A stretch of DNA of 64,000 nucleotides, taken from NCBI RefSeq assembly GCF_047663525.1, contig NC_092594.1:39870001-39934000 (forward strand). Direction: 5' to 3'. This document shows, piece after piece, positions 55,043-64,000 of this stretch (positions are counted from its first letter, which is position 1; the number at the start of each line of letters is the position of its first letter). The notes beneath the pieces were generated by a model that saw only the letters and a list, made by a program, of their open reading frames with translations, did no database searches and had not been told where the DNA came from. The translations under genes were made by a program, and so were the position numbers. The stretch comes from Anas platyrhynchos. Its lineage: Eukaryota > Chordata > Aves > Anseriformes > Anatidae.

Positions 55043-56434
55043 GTAAGTGCTTTGTTTTTCCTTTAGTCAGTTGCAGGGTTCTCTAGGCAGGCTGGAGTTT
55101 ATAGATTTCTAGAATTTTTAAGTGCTTGGAATTCACTTAGGAGAGGGATGTTTAATAGAGGTTTCTGGCTCACTGTTTTTTGGGATGGTGGGATACTCTT
55201 CTGTTTTTGAGCTATATTTTAATCTCTAAATGTATAAACCAGCAGTAGGTAAACATTAGGAGGAACCGGTCAAAGGTAACAGCGCTTTCTGGAACCGTCA
55301 AGTTCTTGTTCGGCAACGTAGTGACTGGTTTGATCTACTTCACAGATGGAGAGGCAAGTGGACTGCTCTCTTTGAAATAATAAAATTGAAAACATAAAGT
55401 TTGTCAAAGATGGCAGTGCATGTTTGCAGTCTGTTTATTGCTTTTGCCAGTGGTAGATAACATTTATAAGGAATCGGTGAAAGGAAAGAGCGCCTTCTGG
55501 AACTGTGAAGCTCTGTGTTGGCAACTCGGTGACTGGCTGGACCTACTGTCCATCTCCAGAGGGAAGCGGACTGCTATTTTGAAATTAAAAAATACTAATA
55601 AAAATAAAAAAAAATATGGTGCTGCTCTATGGCGCCCGGAGGACTGCCACTCTGCATGGCAGTTAAAAAGAATGTGGTTTGGAGATGGAGAGCCACAGAG
55701 ATGAAGCAGCTGGGAAGAGAGACACAAGTATTGCAGTAGGTAGGCTGTGGTTATGAGGTGCCTCAGGATGTGCTTTTTTTCTTGTTTCCGCCCTTCCCTC
55801 GTGCAGCCTTGGAGAGATGAAGTCCCCATGGTGTGGAGTGGTGCAAAAAGGTAAGAGGGTTGTCGGCCCGGTCAGTTTCCTTCACCAATGCTAAGGCAAG
55901 TCTTTGAAGAGAAACAGCCTGGTTGCTTGTGCTGCCCCCTGTTGAACTAAGCCAGACCAAAAACAGGGCTGCTGTTCCTCCTGCTCTCTTTGCCTCTTCT
56001 CATCTTGCAGAGGAATGGTCCAGCAATTCGGGTTAATAGGGGACAAGAGAACAAAGGGGTTTCAGAATAACTGCTAACTGTTATGACTATTGCATGGGGC
56101 ACTATGCAAGTCTGTGACATCCAGCCAAGATGGACAAAGGAGAAGGACAAGGGAAAAGCCTGGGAGGAAGACTATGAGCCTTCAGTACGAGAGACCCGCA
56201 GAGGGACCACCAGAGACTGATAACACATGCGCCAGTGGGCGGGTTGGGATTCCAGGAACTAGTTATAATAACCCTGCCTTTTCTAGAAGTAGTAATGAAT
56301 ATGTATTAGCCCAGGAGCATAAAAACCAGCCGCCTGCTGTGACTTGTGTGCGTCTCGGTGGAGCAGAGACTCCCGGCGCACCCAGTGCTGTTTGCTTACC
56401 TCTATTCATTTAATAAATTGTAAACTTTGATTGT
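55016..56434 (+). ncRNA. Putative spliced non-coding RNA B, U5
   Basis: Copy of 2572-3990; splice sites and AATAAA kept. Confidence 0.4.
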
Positions 56435-56468
56435 AATCCTATTTGGGACTTAGTCATTTATTACAACA
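56079..56468 (+). mobile_element. Solo LTR, U5
   Basis: Copy of 3635-4024 with TGTTATGAC at its start. Confidence 0.75.
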
Positions 56469-56527
56469 GACAACCTTGTAAAATGCAGACAACCAGAATC
56501 CTTACAACAATTAAGTGGAAATCACGG

Positions 56528-56814
56528 TGTAAGAAACATTACCACCTCAAAGAGTAAAAGCCTCAAAAGAAATGTGACTTGTAACAGGCCAGCAGCTGTG
56601 TGTTTTCGGTGAAGCACCAGGTAGAGTATAAACCTGGATTGCACAGTTAATGGGGAAACGGGAGGGTCCTGGTCCTTGGGAGGGAAAAAAAAAAGTATAT
56701 AAACTGTGTATGGAATCGGTAGGTGCCCTCCTGCTTGCGGGACACCCGCCATTGTAATCTCAAATACAAATGCTACTGTACTGAGATCCTCTCCTGAGCC
56801 TATGTTATTTCCCA
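56528..56814 (+). mobile_element. LTR-like fragment, U5
   Basis: Copy of 4084-4370, no difference noticed. Confidence 0.45.
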
Positions 56815-56838
56815 AAGATTGATTCGCGGTTTTAAGGC

Positions 56839-57643
56839 TTCAGGGATAGGGCCCTAGGGTTGGGTTTCAGGGTAAGCGTTCTCAGGGTTTATGTTTAGGA
56901 TTTTAAGGTTTTTAGTTTTAGGGTTGGAGTTTTAACGGTTAGGATTTTAGGGATTTGAGGGTTAGGGTTTTAAGGGTTTCAGGGTTAGCGTGTCAGGGTT
57001 TTGGAGTTTTTTGGGTTGTAGTGTTGATAGTTTTTTTAGGGTTAGGTTCTTAGGGTTTTATTTTTGGTCAGTTATTTACGGTTAGGGTTTTAAGATCTTA
57101 TTATTATTTTTTTTTTCAGGTTAGGTTCTCCTGGGTTAGGGTTTTGAGCATCTTAATATTTTGGGTTGGGTTTGGGATTTGAGCGTCTTAATTTTGTGGG
57201 CTTGGGCGCCGTGAGCGTCTTAAGTGTTTGGGTTAGGGCTTTTAGGCATAGGTCTTCAGGGGTTTAGTTTGGGTTAGGTCTGTAGGGGTTTCGAGGATTT
57301 TTAGGGTTAGGGCTTGCGGCTTTTTTGTGTAAGGGCGGTAAGGGCTAGGGTTCCAGGGAGTGCTGTTAAATGGAGTTCTCGACAACTCGGCCTCTGATTG
57401 GCCGTGCCGGCTGTGCAGGGAATGCTGGTAGGTGTAGTTTTCCGTCACAAGGCTTCCGGTAGGCCGCGTTGATTGCCCAGAGCATGCCGGGAAATGTAGT
57501 TCTGGGACTCCGGACTTCCGGGAGGCCATGTTGAGCGCCCAGAGCATACCGGGAAATGCAGTTCTCGGGGACTAGGGCTGGGGCTAGGGTTAGAGTTTAG
57601 GGTGAGGGTTGGGGTTAGGGTTAGGGGTTAGGGTTAGGGCTAG
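56839..57643 (+). repeat. Degenerate telomeric block 1, U5
   Basis: Copy of 4395-5200, one T shorter in the T run near 57107. Confidence 0.92.
57352..57573 (-). promoter_or_regulatory. 62-bp repeat array 1, U5
   Basis: Copy of 4909-5130, four repeats, motifs kept. Confidence 0.85.
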
Positions 57644-57910
57644 TGAATGCTGGTTCTCTGTGTTTGCAGATGACGGTGAGCGTGTTTAAACTAATTCCAG
57701 TTGAAGAAGTTTCAGTTACTTGCTTGGTGACGTTATCCGTTCAACATTAAAAGCTGCAGCAAAAGCAAAAGGGGATTTTTGCTTCTAGAAACACCCCAGT
57801 TCTCCTGTCTGCACTCTGCATGCTGTTGAGCTAAGCCTTATAAATAAGTAAATAAACCAGAGCTGCTGCTGCTCCTCTTTTTGCTTTTTTGTGCTTTCCC
57901 CGCATGCGAC

Positions 57911-58051
57911 CTCTGCCGCCCCCTGCTGGTGGAAAACGTGTACTGCAGGCGGCCGGGGGCGCGCATGCGCGGTGACGCCCGCGGGCGCCCTCTGCCGCCC
58001 CCTGCTGGTGGAAAACAAGTACTGCAGGCGGCCGGGGGCCGCGCATGCGCG
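57911..58051 (-). promoter_or_regulatory. Duplicated CTCF + NRF1 cassette, U5
   Basis: Copy of 5468-5608; both CTCF cores and both NRF1 palindromes are intact. Confidence 0.75.
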
Positions 58052-58347
58052 TTGCTTATTACGTCTTTTTTTTTTTTTGATGTGTAATTTCCTACGCTCC
58101 TAGATTTTTCTTCATATGTAAATGAAAGGTTCGTGCTAATTCCCGTTGAAAATATTTCATTTACTTTCTTGGTTGTATTGTCCTTTCTATGTTCAAAGCT
58201 GAGTCAAAAATACGGTAAATTTTGCTTCTAGAAACACCGCAGTTCTTTTGTCTGCACTCCGCATGCTGTAAACTAGGGATAGGTGACAAATAAATAAAAA
58301 AATAAATAAAAGAACACAGCTGCTGCTCCTGCTCTCTTTCTTGTTTT

Positions 58348-58468
58348 TTGCCCCCTCCTCTTTCCCAGGTGATTGGGTTTGGGTGCTGGGCGGGGCCAAA
58401 TGTTATACGAGCCCTAGGCATTCTATCAGAGAGCTCCTCCTGCGTGGGCTGCTCTTTGGGGTCGGTGC
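58348..58468 (+). promoter_or_regulatory. Promoter module C (decayed), U5
   Basis: Copy of 5905-6025 with GGGGTCGGTG at the former donor. Confidence 0.35.
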
Positions 58469-58772
58469 TTTGTTTATTCTTCTGTTAGCTACATGCAGGG
58501 TTCTTTTCGTGGGTCAGAGTCTTGTACGATATTTTAGAGGAAACCAATCTAGTAGTACGTGCATTCATTGCAAGAAGCTCTTTGGAGGTGATTAATTGTT
58601 ATAGCACTTTTATGGATAGGATGTCAATGTTACTTTGTGTGTTTGCTTTGTTGTTCTATGTCCCTCATGATTTTTGCAGGGTTATAGGGCAGATGCCACC
58701 AGGTCTACCCCTTTTGTTGTTTTTGTTTTGTTTGATTTATTTTTCTTATTTTCTTTTTCGGAAGGGGGTTTG

Positions 58773-59404
58773 GGATTTGAGCGTCCTATTTTTTTGGGTT
58801 TGGGATTTGAGCATCTTAATTTTGTGGGTGTGGGATTTGAGCGTCTTAAGTGTTTGGGTTAGGGCTTTTAGGCATAGGTCTTCAGGGGTTTAGTGTGGTG
58901 GATAGTTTCGGTTAGGTCTGTAGGGGTTTCGAGGATTTCTAGGGTTAGGGCTTGCGGCTTCTTTGTGTAAGGGCGGTAAGGGCTAGGGTTCCAGGGAGTG
59001 CTGTTAAATGGAGTTCTCGACAACTCGGCCTCTGATTGGCCGTGCCGGCTGTGCAGGGAATGCTGGTAGGTGTAGTTTTCCGTCACAAGGCTTCCGGTAG
59101 GCCGCGTTGATTGCCCAGAGCATGCCGGGAAATGTAGTTCTGGGACTCCGGACGTCCGGGAGGCCATGTTGAGCGCCCAGAGCATACCGGGAAATGTAGT
59201 TCTGGGACTCCGAACTTCCGGGAGGCCATGTTGAGCGCCCAGAGCATACCGGGAAATGTAGTTCTGGGACTCCGGACTTCCGGGAGGCCATGTTGGGTGC
59301 CCAGAGCATACCGGGAAATGCAGTTCTCGGGGACGAGGGCTGGGGCTAGGGTTAGAGTTTAGGGTGAGGGTTGGGGTTAGGGTTAGGGGTTAGGGTTAGG
59401 GCTA
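58773..59404 (+). repeat. Degenerate telomeric block 2, U5
   Basis: Copy of 6330-6961. Confidence 0.92.
58990..59336 (-). promoter_or_regulatory. 62-bp repeat array 2, U5
   Basis: Copy of 6547-6893, six repeats. Confidence 0.85.
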
Positions 59405-59672
59405 GTGAATGCTGGTTCTCTGTGTTTGCAGATGACGGTGAGCGTGTTTAAACTAATTCCAGTTGAAGAAGTTTCAGTTACTTGCTTGGTGACGTTATCC
59501 GTTCAACATTAAAAGCTGCAGCAAAAGCAAAAGGGGAGTTTTGCTTCTAGAAACACCACAGGTCTCTTGTCTGCTCTCGGAATGTTTTTGAGATAAACCA
59601 GATCTTAAAAAAAAAGGAAAAAAAAAAACCACAGCTGCTTCTTTTGCTCTCTTCCTACTTCCTTGTGCTTTG

Positions 59673-59781
59673 CCCCTCCCCTTTCCCAGGTGATTGGGTT
59701 TGGGTGCTGGGCGGGGCTGAATGCTATATGAGCCCCAGGCATGCTAGCAGAGAGCTCCTTCTGCTTGGGCTGCTCTTTGGG
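59673..59781 (+). promoter_or_regulatory. Promoter module D, U5
   Basis: Copy of 7230-7338 with all core elements and the donor kept. Confidence 0.55.
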
Positions 59782-62700
59782 GTAAGTGCTTTGGTTTTCC
59801 TTCAGTCAGTTGCAGGGTTCTCTAGGCAGACTGGAGCCTATGGATTTCTGGATTTTAAGTGCTTGGAATTCACTCAGTAGCGGGATGTTTAGTAGGGGCT
59901 GCTGGCTCACTGTTTTTTTGGGATGGTGGGATACTCTTCTGTTTTTGAGCTATATTTTAATCTCTAGATGTATAAACCCACTTGTGTAACTCTCCAGAGG
60001 ACTAAAACCAGCTTGATTGAATGCTACATATGGCTTGGCAGCGTAGATGCAGCATTACCAAGAGACTGAGCAGAGTTGTATCAGAGTCACCTCTTTCATC
60101 TGCAAAGGGTAAGTTTGATTACCCCTGCCGAGGCTTGTGTGTGTGCATGTCTTTTTGGCATTTGTGGAGCTCGGTTGTTTTTCTTTGTGTGTGTGCATGT
60201 TCTTTTTTTTTTTTTTTGAGGGTCAAACAGTGTGTTTGCTGAGTGTGGTTAGAATGAGGAGGTGGGGAGCTGCTCAGGACTGGAAGGTTTGGTTTCTAGG
60301 AGTATGCGGCATCCTTCCTGTGCGACGTGACTAATTGTTGGGCTGGAACGTTCCAGCTTTCGTGTGTCTTAAGCAATGTAGCTTGTGTAGTGTGTGTTGT
60401 GTGGCCTGGGCAGAGTTTGCTGTGGTGCAGTGGGCGAAGAATCTCAGTTAGAGCTGGTGAGCAGCTGAAGTACCAGAGCTGGGAAGAGAGAGGTCTTGGA
60501 GCAGGTACGCTGTGGCTGTGAGGTGCCTCAGAGTGTGCTTTTCTGTCTTTTGTTTTGTTTTGTTTTGTTGTTTTTTTGCAGGTGCTTTGTGCGGTCGTGG
60601 ACAGGAAAGGGAAATCCTCGTGTCGCGGAGCAGTGAGGGAGGGTGAGTGTTGTCAGCCTGGTCATCCCTTACCTGAAGCGAAGGGAAGACACTCAGGTGT
60701 TTCCCTCAGAGGGTCCGAGGTGAGTCTGTCTGGGATAGAGGAGCAGCGTGGCAGGTGGGCGCTTGCAAGCACAGTGGTTCTTTTGTCCTTTTGTGTTCCC
60801 CGGTGGTGTGGATGATGCTGGCCGCTCCTTTCAAGCTTGGACCTAATTTGCAGGTCCAGAGGCAAGTGGAGTGCTGTTTTGAAAGGATAAAAGTAAAGCT
60901 GGGGTCGCTTATGTTGTTGAGGGATGGGTGCTACTGCTGGCAGCTGAATGTTTATCTTCTGCCTGTGTTTTTCTTTTGTTCAGGCTGAAATGCAGTGTGC
61001 AGTGCAGGATGTGTCAACCAGCTGCCTCTGCAGTGACTCTGGTGCGTGATGAGCAGAGGTAGCTGTTAATTTTGGGGGTGTGGTTGTCACTGAAGTTATT
61101 TTCCTACATCCAATAGCGTAAAATTCCAGTTTGCCTTTTAGAGGCGCTATAAGTGGGTAAAGAGAAGAGATGGAAGCATGTGCCACGTGGGGCAGGCAAG
61201 CGGCTGAGGTACAGGAGGGGATGAGAGTATGTGATTTTTTCCTGGGGGTGGAATGGAATTGATTGTTTTGGTGTATAGTCTGTTTTGCTCCTAGATCTTT
61301 CATTCATTGTAAATAAAAGTTTGAGCCAGTTCCAGTTAGGAATGTTCTAGTTACGACCCAGCAAGTATTGTCCTTTTAATGTTAAAAAAAAGTGCGGCAA
61401 AAGCATGGGTGCAGATCTGTTTCAGGTCTTGTGCATCATATTCGGTTGGAGATCGCGTCTGTTTCCATCCTCACTCTTGCAGAAGTCATCTGGGCCGCAT
61501 CAGGAGCTCTTGCTTGGGAATTGATTTCCTAAGTGTCTTCTTAGGGGGTTTTCAGTCCCCATCCTTCTGGTCTCTTGTCTTGAAGGCAGGCTTTTTAGGC
61601 CTCCGTCATCCCAGTTCTGGCAGTTGCTTCCAGTTGCATGTTGTGACATTTGAGTCTCTCCTGGGGTCTGGTGCAGAGCACCTGTTCTGACGTGCTGTTG
61701 CTGTAGGGCTTTCTTTTTGGGGGTCACTTTTTCTTGTGCCTTGTGTTGTGTGTTTTGTTTGTAGTGTTTGTGGCGTGCCTGTGTGTGTGTACGTGTTTGG
61801 TCTGGAGCTGTCCTGCCTGGCAGTTAGTGATGACAGGTAACGTGGCAGTGCATGGGTGTACTAATACATTGTCTGGACTGTTTTGGTAAAGATATCCAGT
61901 CTGCCTCTGGGCACGTACTGAAGGGCAGCTGGCACAGTCATCTCTGTGGTGTTTGGCAGACTGGAGGGGGGAGAGTTGAGCTGCTTGCGAGCAACTGCTC
62001 GCATAGCACTTGAACGGTGTGCTTGAGGAGGTCTGTCGAATCTTGAAAGCTTACAGATATGGGGTTTTGAATTTTTTATTTTTATTTCTTTCCTGTCCCC
62101 AGTAGAGCGTAAACCTTTGGAGGAACCTGTCACAGGAAAGAGCTCCTTCTGGAACTGTTCAGCACTCGGGAGGCAACTGGGTGACTGGCTTGATCTACTT
62201 CTGAGGTGCTGAGGCAAGGAGGCTGCTGTTTTGAAACGATAGTATTGTAAATGGGGTCCCTTTTGTGTTGTTGAGGGATGGGTGCTAATGCTGGCAGCTG
62301 AATGATTGATTCTCTTGTGCCTGTTTTCATTTGTTAAAGCTGAAACACAGTGTACGACACGGGACTTGACGACCAGAGCTGCTTTTGGCAAGGTGAGTGA
62401 TGAACAGATATAGAAGGTAATTTAGGGGTGCAGTTGTCACTGCACCTACTGAACTACACAAAGTACAGTAAAAATCCTGTTTATATTTCAGGGGTGTTGT
62501 AGCTGGCCTAAGAGAGCAGATGGAAGCATCTGCCTCGAGGGGAGGGGAGGGCAGGGCACGGAGGTAAGGCAGCAGACGAGAGTAACTGTCCCAGCTGTGC
62601 TGTGGCTTTGGATGCTGCTTCAGCCTATGCTTTTCTTTTTGTTTCACATTTGTCTCACACAGGCTGAGTGGGGCCAAGCTGCACTCTGAAGAGCAGCACG

Positions 62701-63015
62701 AGAAGGGCGGGCTGGTTGTGAGCTGGATCGGAGCAGAACTGCCAAGTAGCACGAGGTGAGTGCGAAGGGTATCCATCTTGCTTTACAGGTGCCATGGCAG
62801 GCTCTCTAGAGAAGTGGTTGAGGATTGGAGAAGAGGTTGCAGATGATCAAGGAGCGACACGTGCAGGGATGGCTTGAAAAGGGTATGGCTGCTTTCTCTT
62901 CTGTTTATCAGGTGTCCCAGGCAATGTGGGCTGTGGTGTTAGTCTTTAGAATCGGAACAAAGCAGGTGCTGAAATGCTGCGTCTGTTTGTTTTTTTGTGT
63001 TGGGGTTGCACCTTG
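59755..63015 (+). ncRNA. Putative multi-exon non-coding RNA D, U5
   Basis: Copy of 7312-10573 with the CTCTCCAG acceptor kept, one T fewer in the T run near 60202, and the CTGCACCTACTG intron change. Confidence 0.42.
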
Positions 63016-63118
63016 GTGAGTGTAGGGATGGGTTTTAAGTGGGTGCAGCGGAGGGCCTGGCCCCAGTGTCCTGTAGTGTGTTTTGACCCATCAGCATAGC
63101 CTTTTGGTTCTCAGGTAG

Positions 63119-63748
63119 TGTCGCGTTAAAGGGGTGTAGCTGATTAACCGTTACGGGCCCGGTTGGATTCAGAGTACTGAACCAGTCGGACATTCACCAA
63201 AACTGGGGGTCCGTTCGGACATTCACCAAAAACGTAATAACCGCCTGGGGGTCCGCTCAGACATTCACCAAAAACGTATTAACCACCTGGGGGTCCGTTC
63301 AGACATTCACCAACAATGCATTAACCGTCTGGGGGTCTGGTTAGATTCAGAACACTGAACTATCACGGATAACCACCCTCACCCTAGTTGCATTAATGAG
63401 AGCTATCACAATGCAATCAAGTATGGTTTATTACAGCAACAGGTAATCAGGTTCTTTTGGATTGCCGGTGATAGTGACTATCTGCAAAAGCAAGCTAGTA
63501 TGCATGAAATACACAGGTGTTATAGGTGTTACAGGTGTTACAGGTGCGCAGCCTAGAAATAAACGCGTTAAAAGGATCAAAGACTCTATGGAGATTTATA
63601 AGCAAATATTCAGATCTCACCCAAAGGCGTCCCAATGGGGGGGCAAGAGAGGCTCAGCCCGTCGACTGATCCCAGGAGTCAGGAGGTCCTAAGGATGTTG
63701 TATGTCCTCGGGATGGTATCTCCCCTGACGATGGTATCTTCCCTAACA
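63119..63748 (-). mobile_element. Antisense LTR, U5
   Basis: Copy of 10677-11306. Confidence 0.75.
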
Positions 63749-64000
63749 TCCCCTCTCTCTTGGGCCAATTTATATTATTTTCTATCTTTTAGGTGGAGCT
63801 TGAGTGGCTCTAGTCAAGCATATCTTAGTTATGATTGGTGTAAAGTTTTCCCGTCTCCGTTTAAAGTAATAGGCTCCGAGAAATTCAGAGCGCATGCTCA
63901 GTGAGGGGTGGTCGCACCTTGGAGGCGGGTAGCTTTTGGGATGGAGGTGTGTTTTGGTATTATAATGATATTATAATGAGCAAAAAGTACACTAGGGTAC

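Larger units (their letters stand above)
53415..64000. repeat. Macrosatellite unit U5, truncated by window end (subtype B)
   Basis: Fifth unit, 10.6 kb present; its ERV would begin near 64397 beyond the window. It shares CTGCACCTACTG with U4 and most subtype B states, but has the A-like C in GGGCGCCGTGAG near 57210 and CTCCAGAGG near 59996. It therefore looks like a B unit with local exchange. Confidence 0.98.

Noticed and set aside
1-64000. CR1 retroposon tails, tRNA or rRNA genes
   Set aside because: I looked for the usual CR1 3' end words, tRNA A and B boxes in a cloverleaf context, and rRNA-like sequence, and saw none I could support by eye.
1-64000. Assembly artefact that copied one unit five times
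   Set aside because: Units differ by shared and private substitutions and by tract lengths in a pattern that a simple duplication error would not create; collapse or miscounting of units remains possible.

Overview
The window is 64 kb of vertebrate nuclear DNA, most likely from a bird. It is a head-to-tail array of one 13.1-kb unit: 4.9 copies, repeat lengths 13109, 13111, 13112 and 13109 bp, differing only by scattered substitutions and homopolymer length changes. The avian assignment rests on the endogenous retrovirus (ERV) in each unit. Its 267-bp LTR has an R region (ACCACATTGGTGT next to AATAAATGCCATTT) resembling alpharetroviral LTRs, and its Gag opens with Met-Glu and holds a capsid-like domain. 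No operons, prokaryotic signals, cellular protein-coding genes, tRNA or rRNA genes were recognised.

Units are bounded here at the outer end of the ERV 5' LTR: U0 tail 1-973, U1 974-14082, U2 14083-27193, U3 27194-40305, U4 40306-53414, U5 start 53415-64000. Layout of one unit on the + strand, in U1 coordinates: a decayed promoter module A with exon-like sequence (974-2194); promoter module B and a putative spliced non-coding RNA (2195-3634) that runs into a sense LTR supplying AATAAA (3635-4024); a second LTR-like piece (4084-4370); a degenerate TTAGGG tract containing a 62-bp tandem repeat with ZNF143/ETS/YY1/NF-Y-like motifs (4395-5200); a 79-bp duplication carrying two perfect CTCF cores and two perfect NRF1 palindromes (5468-5608); decayed promoter module C (5620-6025); a second TTAGGG/62-bp block (6330-6961); promoter module D and a second putative spliced non-coding RNA with at least eight exon-like segments (7230-10573); an antisense LTR with 42-bp repeats plus remnant internal sequence (10677-11880); and an internally deleted, minus-strand ERV (11955-14082) with an open 370-aa gag reading frame and only the tail of env.

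The ERV, both LTR sets and the internal duplications sit at the same place in every unit, so they predate amplification. Diagnostic sites sort the units into two subtypes, A (U1, U3) and B (U2, U4, U5), with a few sites crossing the pattern, as expected from unequal exchange or gene conversion. The combination of near-identical multi-kb units, one CTCF pair per unit, CpG-rich promoters and non-coding transcription units resembles macrosatellites such as DXZ4. The 62-bp promoter-like repeat followed directly by TTAGGG-like sequence resembles the arrangement of human TERRA promoters. Both parallels are inference. Transcription, CTCF occupancy and chromosomal position cannot be read from sequence alone.
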